Shown here in pieces: positions 25,903 through 34,439 of a stretch of DNA of 37,068 nucleotides. How positions within the stretch are numbered: the first letter of the stretch is position 1; each line of letters begins with the position of its first letter. The notes beneath the pieces were generated by a model. It ran no database searches. It was not told the origin of the DNA and saw nothing but the letters and a program-made list of their open reading frames with translations. Made by a program: the position numbers and the translations under genes. Origin of the DNA: Oligoflexia bacterium (GTDB lineage: Bacteria; Bdellovibrionota; Bdellovibrionia; JABDDW01). The stretch spans positions 1-37,068 of the forward strand of contig JAWXAT010000006.1 of the NCBI GenBank assembly GCA_034439615.1. Reading direction: 5' to 3'.

Positions 25903-26019
25903 AAGAGTCGCGACGATTTACCAAGCAGCCAATAAGACTTACGAATTACGAAAATTCTTGAGAAACATCTCATAAATTTTAGTAATTCGTGGCTGCGAAA
26001 ATAGAATATCACGACTCTT
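25903..26019 (-). promoter_or_regulatory. Large nested stem-loop between rpsO and pnp
   Basis: Three coaxial pairings are visible. The outer stem is AAGAGTCG (25903-25910) with CGACTCTT (26012-26019), extendable to about 12 bp in RNA with G-U pairs. The middle stem is GCAGCC (25925-25930) with GGCTGC (25991-25996). The inner stem is ACGAATTAC (25941-25949) with GTAATTCGT (25982-25990), continued after one mismatch by AAAATT with AATTTT and capped by GAG with CTC around a six-base loop. It begins 6 bases after the rpsO stop and ends 5-6 bases before the pnp ribosome site. There is no T-run, so it is not a terminator. In E. coli a hairpin in this position is cut by RNase III and mediates PNPase autoregulation. 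Confidence 0.75.
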
Positions 26020-26025
26020 GGGTTG

Positions 26026-26295
26026 TTATTTACGTAAACCTAAGTTCTCAATGAGCATTTTATATTTATTTACATCATTTCGTTTTAGATATTCCAAAAG
26101 TCTGCGACGTTGCCCAACAAGTTTTAACAAACCACGACGTGAATGAACGTCTTTAACATGGGTTTTAAAATGACCCGTAAGTTCGTTAATTCGATTTGTA
26201 ATGAGAGCAACTTGAACCTCAGGACTACCTGTATCTAAATCATTACGACGGTGTTTTTTAATAACTGCTTGTTTGTTTTCTTTTGAGATAGCCAT
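26026..26295 (-). CDS. rpsO: Small ribosomal subunit protein uS15
   Basis: Primary 16S rRNA-binding protein of the 30S platform. The 89-residue form starts at ATG 26295 ([15 protein letters not shown]), preceded by AAAGGAG. A longer frame adds 11 residues that match nothing. Signature segments are [39 protein letters not shown] and the C-terminal NVNKYK-like segment ([17 protein letters not shown]). It sits between truB and pnp as in most bacteria, has its own promoter at 26396-26424, and has a hairpin just upstream of its ribosome site. Confidence 0.97.
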   Translation of the reverse strand: MAISKENKQAVIKKHRRNDLDTGSPEVQVALITNRINELTGHFKTHVKDVHSRRGLLKLVGQRRRLLEYLKRNDVNKYKMLIENLGLRK

Positions 26296-26310
26296 TTTAA
26301 CTCCTTTAAA

Positions 26311-26330
26311 GTGTGCACTAAATTGCACAC
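26311..26330 (-). promoter_or_regulatory. Hairpin in the rpsO leader
   Basis: A perfect 7-bp inverted repeat, GTGTGCA (26311-26317) and TGCACAC (26324-26330), with a six-base loop. It ends a few bases before the AAAGGAG ribosome site. Position and form suit a leader hairpin used in S15 translational feedback, which several bacterial lineages have in unrelated shapes. Function here is inference. Confidence 0.45.
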
Positions 26331-26395
26331 GTCTTACTGTTAAACAATCCGATATGGCCGGCGGCTAAGCGAACCAATCAGAAAAATTACTGTTC

Positions 26396-26424
26396 TTTTA
26401 ACAAGATACACGCAAAAGTGTCAA
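26396..26424 (-). promoter_or_regulatory. Sigma70-type promoter for rpsO(-pnp)
   Basis: On the minus strand, a perfect -35 TTGACA (26419-26424) and a -10 TTAAAA (26396-26401, four of six) are separated by exactly 17 bp. It lies in the 138-bp gap between truB and rpsO, about 100 bases before the rpsO start. It implies that rpsO and pnp can be transcribed apart from the nusA-infB run, as in E. coli. Confidence 0.6.
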
Positions 26425-26433
26425 CTTTAGTTC

Positions 26434-27333
26434 TTATGCGGGAGTCTCAAAAACCCGCCCTAGCTTCACACCTTTTTTAGCATCTTTTACCACGACAGCT
26501 AAGAGACTCCCCTGTTCGTTAATGAGTTTTACACCGTCTTTAATCGGATAATCCACCAACTGCCCAAAGATTCCCCTAGGGATTTGGCCGTTTTTAACTA
26601 AATCCACATCACGCCCAATGAGCCTTAAAACAGGCCAATCTGAGAGAGCATCTGCCAAAGGAATGAGTTTTTCAGCAGCTAATGTTTCATTTTCACTAAA
26701 TTTTGTAACTGTTTGACTTTGCTCAATATTAAAGCCACCAGAACGAGTACGCCTTAGTTTTGAGACCGTAGCGCCGACACCAAGTAGTTCTCCTAATTTT
26801 TCTGCCCATGAGCGAACATAAGTACCCTTGCCACAAGATAGTTCAATGGTGCAATAGCCCGGTTTAAAACTAGTTATCATTGCTGACTTAATGACCATCA
26901 GTTTTAAAGGTAGTACGACTTCTTTTTGGTCACGGGCATATTCATAGAGCTTCTTACCTGCGATTTTAATTGCTGAATATATTGGAACTTGAAGCATTAA
27001 GTCCCCCAACAACTCAGGCAAGCGAGCTTGGATCAATTCTTTTGTGATATGCTGAGCGTCTTTTTCTTGGATTACTTGACCTGTAATATCACCTGAATCA
27101 GTTTTAACGCCCAATTTTATTTCAACTTCATAAGCCTTATCATCTGACACCACAAACTGACTTAATTTTGTAGCTTCCCCAACAAGGCAAACAAGAAGTC
27201 CAGTTGCCAGTGGGTCAAGGGTTCCTGCATGGCCTACATCTTTTTGCTTTAAGATACGCCTGAGGCTGTCAACCACATCATGACTCGTGACAGATTCACT
27301 TTTATCAACAAGCAGAATTCCATTAAATGCCAT
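26434..27333 (-). CDS. truB: tRNA pseudouridine-55 synthase
   Basis: Makes pseudouridine 55 in the T-loop of all elongator tRNAs. The catalytic aspartate is D40 in GHAGTLDPLATGLL. Other landmarks are GILLVDKSESVTSHDVV, KAYEVEIKLGVKTDSGD, SAIKIAGKKLYEYAR and GTYVRSWAEKLGELLG. At 299 residues the length is normal and includes a C-terminal PUA-like part. It shares one base with the end of nrnA upstream, so translation is probably coupled. The promoter for rpsO follows it. Confidence 0.96.
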   Translation of the reverse strand: MAFNGILLVDKSESVTSHDVVDSLRRILKQKDVGHAGTLDPLATGLLVCLVGEATKLSQFVVSDDKAYEVEIKLGVKTDSGDITGQVIQEKDAQHITKELIQARLPELLGDLMLQVPIYSAIKIAGKKLYEYARDQKEVVLPLKLMVIKSAMITSFKPGYCTIELSCGKGTYVRSWAEKLGELLGVGATVSKLRRTRSGGFNIEQSQTVTKFSENETLAAEKLIPLADALSDWPVLRLIGRDVDLVKNGQIPRGIFGQLVDYPIKDGVKLINEQGSLLAVVVKDAKKGVKLGRVFETPA

Positions 27334-28307
27334 TATAGATGTCCTTGTGTTTTAAGTACTGAATCTAATTGTTTTTCAACTTGAGCTCGAACACCATGTA
27401 TCGTGCATCCGGCAGCTAATTTATGGCCACCACCGCCAAATTCTGTGGCGATATTAAGAACATTCGTATTACCGCGAGCTCTGAGTGAAAGTTTCCATTC
27501 AGTAGAAGTTTTCTCACTTAAAAAACAAACTATTTTAACACCCTCAACACCCCGTGGAAGATTGACAAAATTTTCTGACTCATCTTCTCCAGCCCCGACA
27601 GCCGCGAGGTCGTCTTGGGTCAGATAAAGTTTTGCAAGTTTTCCATCATTCTCAAATTTGAGCGAGCCCAATACTCGATGCATGAGTTTTAAACGTCGTT
27701 GAGTATACGTTTCATAAAGTGATTGGCTAATAACGTCAGGTTGAGCCCCAGCCTTTACCAGTAATGCCGCCAATGCAAATACATCTGAAGTTGCATTACT
27801 GTAGCGAAAACTCCCTGTATCAGTACTAAGTGTACAAAATAAATTCTGAGCGATAGCGGGTGTGATTTTAAACTTAGAAAAGCCTGAGAGCAGATTAAAA
27901 ACTACTTGCCCTGTACTACCCGCTTTAACATCAATGAAATTGTATTTTCCAAAACGTGTATTACTTTGATGATGATCAATATTCCAGATTTCTGAAAAAA
28001 AACTCTTATCTATTTTATTACCAAGTCTTCCTAAATCACCTGAGTCTACAGTAATGAGAATTGAATTTTTAAAAGTGTTGGGGATTTTGACTTTAATAAT
28101 TTCTGATTTAGGTAAAAAGCTAAGCCATTGAGGACAGCCATCGGGATTAAATGCTAAAACAGTTTTCCCTAATTGCTTTAAACCCAAAACCAAACCCAGG
28201 GTTGAGCCGATAACATCACCATCTGGTCCGTGATGACCTGAAATCACAAATTTTTTATGATTTTTAATAAGTGATGTAAAAGATTTTATTTGGACAGCAG
28301 ATAACAC
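27333..28307 (-). CDS. nrnA: DHH-family oligoribonuclease / pAp phosphatase (NrnA-like)
   Basis: Degrades very short RNAs and 3'-phosphoadenosine-5'-phosphate. The DHH domain has H25, H26, D29 and D31 (GHHGPDGD), D88 (VDSGD) and the signature D111-H112-H113 (NIDHHQSNTRFG). The C-terminal DHHA1 domain ends in FGGGGHKLAAGC. The 324 residues are typical. The gene lies between rbfA and truB, 3 bp after rbfA and sharing one base with truB; this position is common in Firmicutes and deltaproteobacterial groups and fits NrnA. Confidence 0.93.
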   Translation of the reverse strand: MLSAVQIKSFTSLIKNHKKFVISGHHGPDGDVIGSTLGLVLGLKQLGKTVLAFNPDGCPQWLSFLPKSEIIKVKIPNTFKNSILITVDSGDLGRLGNKIDKSFFSEIWNIDHHQSNTRFGKYNFIDVKAGSTGQVVFNLLSGFSKFKITPAIAQNLFCTLSTDTGSFRYSNATSDVFALAALLVKAGAQPDVISQSLYETYTQRRLKLMHRVLGSLKFENDGKLAKLYLTQDDLAAVGAGEDESENFVNLPRGVEGVKIVCFLSEKTSTEWKLSLRARGNTNVLNIATEFGGGGHKLAAGCTIHGVRAQVEKQLDSVLKTQGHL

Positions 28308-28310
28308 AGG

Positions 28311-28997
28311 TTAATTTCTTCTACGCTTTGGCTTTTTGACTTCATCAGACTCTTCATCTTGATCGTCATCATTGTCGTCGTCATCATCACTGTCATCGTC
28401 TAGATCGTCGTCGTCTTCATCTTCTTCGTCATCGTCATCTTCTTCGTCATCGTCATCTTCTTCGTCATCGTCATCATCATCTTCTTCAAGATCTTCGTCT
28501 TCATCATCTTCTAGATCGTCATCGCTATCGTCTTCGTCGTCCGCGTCCTCATCCAGATCATCCTCATCCAGATCATCCTCATCTTCGTCGTCGACATCAT
28601 CTTCGTCTTCGTTGCCAGATACCGCTAATGATTCTTCTGTTGGGACCTTATATGCAATTGAACCTAAGAGACTTTGAATTTTGTAACTATGTTCAAGCCC
28701 TTCATCGACAAAAAATTCTATTTTAGGCGTGAACCGAGTATGAAGCTGACGTCCGAGATGTTGACGAATTTCTTTTATTGATTCTTCAAGACCCTCAATG
28801 GTTTCAGCTTTTTCCTTATCAGTTCCATAGACGGTGTAATACACACGCGCAATCTGGAGATCTTTTGTCATATGAACTTGCGTGATAGTGACAAACCCAA
28901 TACGTGGGTCTTTGGCACCTTTTTGCAAATAACTTGCGACTTCTTTACGAATGAGATCGGCCATGCGATTCGGGCGGTGTGATGGGCGTTGTTCCAT
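28311..28997 (-). CDS. rbfA: Ribosome-binding factor A with long acidic tail
   Basis: Residues 1-125 are an ordinary RbfA KH-like domain, a 30S maturation factor: RPNRMADLIRKEVASYL, DPRIGFVTITQVHMTKDL, RVYYTVYG and RFTPKIEFFVDEG. Most RbfA proteins end near residue 120-135. Here residues about 129-219 are almost wholly Asp and Glu with a few Ser, Leu and Val, and the protein ends with the basic KKPKRRRN. The tail is written in GAT, GAC and GAA codons with exact 15- and 18-bp tandem repeats, so its length can change in frame. It lies 18 bp after infB and 3 bp before nrnA. Confidence 0.93.
   Translation of the reverse strand: MEQRPSHRPNRMADLIRKEVASYLQKGAKDPRIGFVTITQVHMTKDLQIARVYYTVYGTDKEKAETIEGLEESIKEIRQHLGRQLHTRFTPKIEFFVDEGLEHSYKIQSLLGSIAYKVPTEESLAVSGNEDEDDVDDEDEDDLDEDDLDEDADDEDDSDDDLEDDEDEDLEEDDDDDDEEDDDDEEDDDDEEDEDDDDLDDDSDDDDDNDDDQDEESDEVKKPKRRRN
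28421..28474 (-). repeat. Three exact 18-bp tandem repeats in the rbfA acidic tail
   Basis: The plus-strand unit CTTCTTCGTCATCGTCAT occurs at 28421-28438, 28439-28456 and 28457-28474 without mismatch. A second tandem array with a 15-bp unit (TCCTCATCCAGATCA) lies near 28550-28580. Both unit lengths are multiples of three, so copy-number change keeps the frame. Confidence 0.85.
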
Positions 28998-29015
28998 TGT
29001 ACTACTTCCTTAAAA

Positions 29016-31709
29016 CTAATTTAAAAGTGTTGCGACTTGTTCTTTCATAAAGGCTTCAATAACGTCGCCAACTTTCATATCGTTATAATTTTCAATCGCA
29101 ATACCACACTCATATCCGGTTTGAACTTCCTTAACGTCGTCTTTGAAACGCTTGAGTGAAGAAAGTTTTCCTTCATAAATTATGCGGCTTTCGCGAAGGA
29201 GTCGCACTGAAGCTTGTCTAGTAATTTTTCCGTCAGAAACAGAGCATCCAGCGATAGTTCCAAACTTTGGTACGCTAAAGAGTGATCTCACTTCTGCACG
29301 TCCCAAAGTCTTTTCAACAAAAGTAGGTGAAAGAAGACCCGTCATAGCCTTTTTAATATCATCGACTACTTCATAAATAATTGAGTAAGTCTTAATTTCA
29401 ATGCCTTCTCTTTGAGCAACGCTGTTTACTCCTGTTTCAGGACGTACGTTAAAACCAATAATTACAGCATTAGAAGCAGATGCTAGAAGCACGTCACTTT
29501 CAGTGATCCCGCCGACTGTACTTGCAATTACTTTAACTTTTACTTGATCAGCAGGCATTTTATTAATGAGTTCTTTTAGAGCTTCTGCTGAACCTTGAAC
29601 GTCTGCTTTTACTAATACAGAAAGTTCTTTGACGTCTGAGGTTTGTACTTTAGCGAATAAATCTTCTAACGTCATTTTCATAGCAGGCATTGCGGGGCCA
29701 GCTTTAAATTTACTTTTACGTTTTTCAACAATCTCTTGAGCCACTTCTTCGTTCTTTGCAATGTCTGCAGTGTCACCTGCAGCAGGCACAGCGTTTAAAC
29801 CCAATATCTCAACCGGATCACCAGGACCCGCTTGTTTAATTTGTTGTCCACGATCATTTATCATTGCGCGAATTCGACCAGTCGTAATGCCCGCAACAAT
29901 AATATCACCAACAACTGCAGTTCCTTGTTGAATCAAGACTGTTGCAACAGGGCCACGACCACGATCCAAACGTGCCTCAATAACGGTTCCAGATGCTGGG
30001 CGCTTGGCATCAGCTTTGAGTTCTAGAACTTCCGCTTGCAAAAGAACCATCTCAAGTAATTCTTTAATACCTTCTTTTTTCGCAGCAGATACTTTAGCAA
30101 CAATGGTTGAACCGCCCCATTCTTCAGGAACCAGTTCAAATTCTGTTAAACCTTGAAGCACACGCTGGGGATTAGCCTGTGGCAAATCCATTTTATTCAC
30201 GGCAACGATGATGGGAACACCCGCTGATTTTGCATGTAAAATAGCTTCTTTAGTTTGAGGCATAATACCGTCATCAGCTGCTACGACTAGGATAACAATA
30301 TCTGTGACTTTTGCCCCACGTGCTCGCATTGCGGTAAACGCTTCATGGCCTGGAGTATCTAGAAATGTAATCCTTTTGCCATTAACAACAACACTGTACG
30401 CACCAATGTGTTGAGTTATACCACCTGCTTCGCCACTGGCCACATTAGCTTGACGAATTACATCAAGTAGTGAGGTTTTACCGTGATCGACGTGACCCAT
30501 AACTGTAACAACCGGGGGACGTGTAGTTAAATTTTCTGGATTGGTCTCTGTAGCTTGTGCTTTGACGATTAATTGTTCTTCACTTAAATCTAAATTCTCA
30601 ATTTCAAATCCATATTCAGAAGCAAGTACCAACGCCGTCTCAAAATCTAAAACGTCATTGACGGTAACCATACTCCCCATAGCAATGAGTTTTTTAAGAA
30701 CAGCATTGTTTTTCACACTCATAGCTTGAGCTAATTGAGAAACAGTGACGCTGCCTTTAATTTTAATTTTACGTTTTGCAGCACCAGGTGTTGTAATTTG
30801 AGGTTTTTGAGCAGCTCTACCTGTGAGAGTTTTTTTCTTCTTAGGTTGAAAGAGCATTTCTCTTTTTCTGAAATCAGAAGCATTAAATGTTTCAATTTTA
30901 GTTTCACGAGCAAGAGCTGCAGCCTTTTTAGCTTGAACCAATGCTTCTTGCTTGATGAGTTTTCCAATGGCATCACGATCAAACTTATGAACCTCAAGAT
31001 TTGCCTGACTTGCAGCGCGCGCTTGTGCCGCGGCTTGCTCTGAGGTACCTGTTGATGTGGCACTCTGCGGCTCTGTTGGCTTTCGTGATTGAGGAGCACG
31101 CTCTCCCATAGTAGTACGCAAATCCATTCTAGAAATAACTTGAGCAACTCGGCCACCTTGGGAATCGGTTTTAGGCGATTGAGGTTTCTCTATTGTCTCT
31201 GAAGCATCAACTGTTTCTACTAAATCTGTTTCTTCAATATTTGTCGGCTCTTGAAAATCTTGTGTCGCTTCAGGAGCAGAAAATTCAGCAGCTCCCTCAA
31301 TATCACCAGCATCTTGCACATTGGCTTTACGTCTGATGACTGTTCTTGAGCTTTTTGCAGCGACCGCAGGTGTAGCTTTTGCTGATTTTGCAGCAGGAGC
31401 TTTAGCAGCAGTCTTCACTGCTGCCTTTTTAGTGGTCGTAGGAGCAGGAACAGCCACTTGTGATGCCTTCACAACTTTTGGAGTTGCAGGAGCAGCCGCA
31501 GTTACTTTGCGTTTTGTTGTCTTAGTAGTTTTAGAACTTGTTTTTGCTTTTTCTTCGTCAAAACGTGAACGAATCTGCTGGAGAAGATTATCATCCAATT
31601 CAGCCATATGGCTTTTTATAGGAATTTTAAATTCCCTTAGCTTATCCATGAGGGCAATGGTTTCCATGCCCAATTGTTTAGCTAATTCAAAGACCTTAAT
31701 GTTGTCCAC
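29016..31709 (-). CDS. infB: Translation initiation factor IF-2
   Basis: GTPase that brings fMet-tRNA to the 30S subunit. Residues 1-50 are an IF2 N-terminal module ([19 protein letters not shown]). Residues 60-290 are a low-complexity Ala/Lys/Thr/Gln-rich linker. A second IF2N-like module follows ([17 protein letters not shown]). The G domain has G1 [10 protein letters not shown] near 404, G3 DTPGHE near 450 and G4 NKMD near 505, then domains II, III and IV. The start is GTG at 31709, with AAAGGA upstream inside the last codons of nusA. The 897 residues are typical. The plus-strand frames opposite it are shadows. Confidence 0.96.
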   Translation of the reverse strand: MDNIKVFELAKQLGMETIALMDKLREFKIPIKSHMAELDDNLLQQIRSRFDEEKAKTSSKTTKTTKRKVTAAAPATPKVVKASQVAVPAPTTTKKAAVKTAAKAPAAKSAKATPAVAAKSSRTVIRRKANVQDAGDIEGAAEFSAPEATQDFQEPTNIEETDLVETVDASETIEKPQSPKTDSQGGRVAQVISRMDLRTTMGERAPQSRKPTEPQSATSTGTSEQAAAQARAASQANLEVHKFDRDAIGKLIKQEALVQAKKAAALARETKIETFNASDFRKREMLFQPKKKKTLTGRAAQKPQITTPGAAKRKIKIKGSVTVSQLAQAMSVKNNAVLKKLIAMGSMVTVNDVLDFETALVLASEYGFEIENLDLSEEQLIVKAQATETNPENLTTRPPVVTVMGHVDHGKTSLLDVIRQANVASGEAGGITQHIGAYSVVVNGKRITFLDTPGHEAFTAMRARGAKVTDIVILVVAADDGIMPQTKEAILHAKSAGVPIIVAVNKMDLPQANPQRVLQGLTEFELVPEEWGGSTIVAKVSAAKKEGIKELLEMVLLQAEVLELKADAKRPASGTVIEARLDRGRGPVATVLIQQGTAVVGDIIVAGITTGRIRAMINDRGQQIKQAGPGDPVEILGLNAVPAAGDTADIAKNEEVAQEIVEKRKSKFKAGPAMPAMKMTLEDLFAKVQTSDVKELSVLVKADVQGSAEALKELINKMPADQVKVKVIASTVGGITESDVLLASASNAVIIGFNVRPETGVNSVAQREGIEIKTYSIIYEVVDDIKKAMTGLLSPTFVEKTLGRAEVRSLFSVPKFGTIAGCSVSDGKITRQASVRLLRESRIIYEGKLSSLKRFKDDVKEVQTGYECGIAIENYNDMKVGDVIEAFMKEQVATLLN

Positions 31710-31711
31710 GT

Positions 31712-33337
31712 TTATCCTTTTTGTTCGTTGCGGTATACTTCGGCATCATGCTTGAGTTGTTGCGCTTTCTTATCTCCGATACCTTCAATGGTACTGAGTT
31801 CTTCTAGTGGCTTAGCCAAAAGATCATCCACACTATGAACGCCTGCTACTCTTAATTGCTCAACTGTGGTTTCACCAACACCTCGTACTTGTAGAAGTTC
31901 GGCACGAGCTTCATCGGCTTTGATTTCTTCAGGAGTTTTTTCAACTGTGGTCTCACCTTTAGATTCGGCGGCTTTAAGAGCGTTTAATTCCATTTTTAGG
32001 CGAGCTTCAGCAAGCGACTTCGCATCTGAACCACCAGCTCTTGTAATAGCCACAGTTTCTGATTGTGGAAGTGGTGTTCCGCTATCAGCATACTGCTTAA
32101 TGAGATCCTTAACTGTAGTTATGAGCTTTTGAGCTTTCTCATCATCGTAACCTGGAATTTGCTTAAGATCTTCTGACGAAGCTTTTGCAATTTCATGAAG
32201 TGACGCAAAGCCAGATTGATAAATATTCTGAGCCATTGTTTCACTGATACCAGGGATAAGCATAAGATTGAAAATCGCCTCTTGGGTCTTTGCTTGAACT
32301 TTCGTTTCACTTAAAATGTCAAGTTTCCAACCAGTAAGCTTTGCAGCCAACCGAACGTTTTGTCCCTTTTTTCCAATTGCAAGACTGAGTTGATTATCAG
32401 GAACTACGATATCCATTTCACGTGAACCTTCATCGATAATAACTTTACTTACTTCAGCAGGTGCAAGTGCATTACAAACAAAACGTGAATGATCTTCGTT
32501 CCATTGAACGATATCAATTTTTTCGCCTTTAAGCTCTTGAACAATATTTTGAACGCGACTGCCCTTCATACCAACACAAGCTCCAACTGGATCAACAGAT
32601 GGATCTTTACTGATAACAGCAATTTTCGCACGACTTCCTGGTTCACGAGCGGCGGCTTTGATTTCAACTATGCCGTCATAAATTTCAGGAACTTCCATTT
32701 CAAAAAGTTTCATTAAATAACGATCATCAGAGCGAGACATAATAATCTGGGGGCCGCGAAGACTTTGACGAACATCAGAGATATACCCTTGAATTCGATC
32801 ACCGGGTTTAAACATTTCTCCGGGAATTTGTTCACGCTGAGGAAGATAGGCTTCTGTTCGACCAAGATCGACTACAATAGCGCCTCGTTCAACACGACGA
32901 GCGATACCACTGGCGATTTCACCTTTACGCTCTTGAAATTCAGCGTAAATAATATCACGTTCTGCATCACGTACTCGGCCAACAATGATTTGTTTTGCTG
33001 TTTGAGCAGCTATACGACCCAACTGAGATGTGTCTAATTTAATACCAAGACTGTCACCAATTTGAACTTCAGGATCCAGCTTGCGTGCGTCGTCTAATAA
33101 AATGTCTGTGTCTTCTACGTCAATTTCATCAACCACATTTTTAAATTCGAAAAGTTCAACTTCGCCACTGTCTTCGTTGAATTGAGCTTCGATCTCTTTA
33201 TTCATTCCGAATTTTTTGCGTGCTGCAGTTTCCATGGCCATTTCGACGGCTTCGATAATAATTTTTTTATCGATACCTTTATCTTTGCCGACCTGATCAA
33301 TCATTCGTGTCAGTTCAGAAAACAGATTCTCTGCCAT
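31712..33337 (-). CDS. nusA: Transcription termination/antitermination factor NusA
   Basis: RNA polymerase-binding elongation factor. Order: N-terminal polymerase-binding domain (about 1-125), S1 (GRVRDAERDIIYAEFQ onward, 135-200), KH1 (DPVGACVGMKGSRVQNI) and KH2 (DNQLSLAIGKKGQNVRLAAKLTGW). The C-terminal part holds two helix-hairpin-helix segments (LMLIPGISETMAQNIY and LLQVRGVGETTVEQL), comparable to the acidic repeats of E. coli NusA. At 541 residues it is slightly longer than average. It starts 1 bp after rimP ends, with GAAGG inside rimP as ribosome site, and ends 2 bp before infB. Confidence 0.96.
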   Translation of the reverse strand: MAENLFSELTRMIDQVGKDKGIDKKIIIEAVEMAMETAARKKFGMNKEIEAQFNEDSGEVELFEFKNVVDEIDVEDTDILLDDARKLDPEVQIGDSLGIKLDTSQLGRIAAQTAKQIIVGRVRDAERDIIYAEFQERKGEIASGIARRVERGAIVVDLGRTEAYLPQREQIPGEMFKPGDRIQGYISDVRQSLRGPQIIMSRSDDRYLMKLFEMEVPEIYDGIVEIKAAAREPGSRAKIAVISKDPSVDPVGACVGMKGSRVQNIVQELKGEKIDIVQWNEDHSRFVCNALAPAEVSKVIIDEGSREMDIVVPDNQLSLAIGKKGQNVRLAAKLTGWKLDILSETKVQAKTQEAIFNLMLIPGISETMAQNIYQSGFASLHEIAKASSEDLKQIPGYDDEKAQKLITTVKDLIKQYADSGTPLPQSETVAITRAGGSDAKSLAEARLKMELNALKAAESKGETTVEKTPEEIKADEARAELLQVRGVGETTVEQLRVAGVHSVDDLLAKPLEELSTIEGIGDKKAQQLKHDAEVYRNEQKG

Positions 33338-33338
33338 T

Positions 33339-33839
33339 TTAAACCTTCTTTCCCTTCTTAGGTGTGGTCTTTAATTCAAAATTTATATAGGCCTTTAACA
33401 CTGCCTCAACTGGTATCTTAACTTCATAGTTCTCAGCCTGAATTTTAAGATCTGTTCCATCAAATTCTTGGAGCAAACCTGTAATATTACGTCTCATTTC
33501 AAAAAACGATTCACTCCCGTTCCAGAGAGACAAGGGCTGTGAAGTGGTGACATGGATACTTTGTCCAAGTGCTCCGGTGAAATGCTCAGGCTTACGTAAA
33601 CTTCTATCAAGGCCTGGGCTACTCACTTCAAGATCAAAACTTCCTGCAACCAAATCATCAGTATCAAGTAATGGATTTAAAATACGACTTGTACTTACAC
33701 AGTCATCGATGCCGACAGTGCCGCCTTCTTTTTCAATCGTAACCCGAAGAATTCGACCAAAAAATTCAATGTCGTAGAGTCTAAAACCACTACCTTCAAC
33801 GACGGGTCGAATAACTGCTTCTAGTTTTTCTAAATCCAA
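33339..33839 (-). CDS. rimP: Ribosome maturation factor RimP
   Basis: 30S assembly factor. The signature EVSSPGLDRSLRKPEHF is present, with VTIEKEGGTVGIDDCVSTSR before it and an Sm-like C-terminal domain (ITGLLQEFDGTDLKI). The 166 residues are normal and the tail is basic (KKGKKV). AGGA lies about ten bases upstream of the ATG. It is the first gene of the rimP-nusA-infB run. The rimI terminator lies about 60 bp upstream, so rimP needs its own promoter in 33840-33900. That stretch is very AT-rich and I see no clear consensus match in it. Confidence 0.94.
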   Translation of the reverse strand: MDLEKLEAVIRPVVEGSGFRLYDIEFFGRILRVTIEKEGGTVGIDDCVSTSRILNPLLDTDDLVAGSFDLEVSSPGLDRSLRKPEHFTGALGQSIHVTTSQPLSLWNGSESFFEMRRNITGLLQEFDGTDLKIQAENYEVKIPVEAVLKAYINFELKTTPKKGKKV

Positions 33840-33900
33840 AAAAAATATCCTAAAGTTTTATGCGTGCATTTTTTTTAAATACACATATCTTGTTAAAACC

Positions 33901-33926
33901 AAAAAAAACGGGCCCTTCAAGGCCCG
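33901..33926 (-). terminator. Rho-independent terminator after rimI
   Basis: CGGGCC (33909-33914) pairs with GGCCCG (33921-33926) around a six-base loop. On the minus strand it is followed directly by eight T (A-run 33901-33908 on plus). It ends the surA-like/rimI unit before rimP. Confidence 0.9.
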
Positions 33927-33962
33927 GAGCAAAATGCTAATTACGTGAGAAACCTAGCAAAA

Positions 33963-34439
33963 CTATTGGGGTTTTGCAATATTTAGTTTCATACTGAGAC
34001 CATCAGAACCATCCGGGTAATAGGCCTTTCTGACATGCATTGTCGCAAAGCCCAGAGATATATAAAATTCAACAGCAGGACGATTTTTTTCGCTTACCTC
34101 TAGAAATACTTCAGAGTTTTGCGACTTTGAGTGCACCAGATCTAATAAAAGAGCTTTCCCCACTCCACGTCGCTGCTGACTTGAAACAACACCAATAGTG
34201 GTGATTTCAATGTCAGAACCCACATTTCGGGCAAAACAATACCCCAAGATGAGGGGTTTTGAAATTAAGCGATCGGATTGAAAATCAAAAGCCACCTTAG
34301 AAAAACTACATTCTTGATCATATTCTTGACGTATTTGCAAAGGACTCCAGGGGAATTGCTGAACAGAGTCGTTAATCTTTTGAATTTCAGGAAGATCTAA
34401 TTCACTGATTTGTCGAAGAGAAAGCGCCATGGGATACAT
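33963..34439 (-). CDS. rimI: GNAT acetyltransferase, RimI-like
   Basis: N-terminal protein acetyltransferase of the RimI type. The acetyl-CoA loop is QQRRGVGKALL at about 88-98, preceded by IEITTIGVV. NRPAVEFYISLGF near 119-131 and the late KAYYPDGSDGLSMKL match RimI proteins. The N-terminal FPWSPLQIRQEY segment also fits. The 158 residues are typical. The first ATG (34439) has AGGA at short spacing; the ATG three codons later is possible. It overlaps the end of the SurA-like gene by 38 bp and is followed by a strong terminator. Confidence 0.85.
   Translation of the reverse strand: MYPMALSLRQISELDLPEIQKINDSVQQFPWSPLQIRQEYDQECSFSKVAFDFQSDRLISKPLILGYCFARNVGSDIEITTIGVVSSQQRRGVGKALLLDLVHSKSQNSEVFLEVSEKNRPAVEFYISLGFATMHVRKAYYPDGSDGLSMKLNIAKPQ

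Noticed and set aside
25903-26019. rpsO terminator
   Set aside because: No T-run follows the stems in the direction of transcription; the pnp ribosome site follows instead.
28421-28580. CRISPR-like array in the repeated region of rbfA
   Set aside because: Repeats are contiguous, in frame and without spacers; they encode the acidic tail.
28372-28677. Plus-strand serine-rich frame opposite rbfA
   Set aside because: It is the complement of the Asp/Glu tail codons; no ribosome site, and pure low complexity.
30731-31156. Minus-strand frame inside infB
   Set aside because: Shadow of the Ala/Gln-rich IF-2 linker in another frame; Leu-rich artefact.
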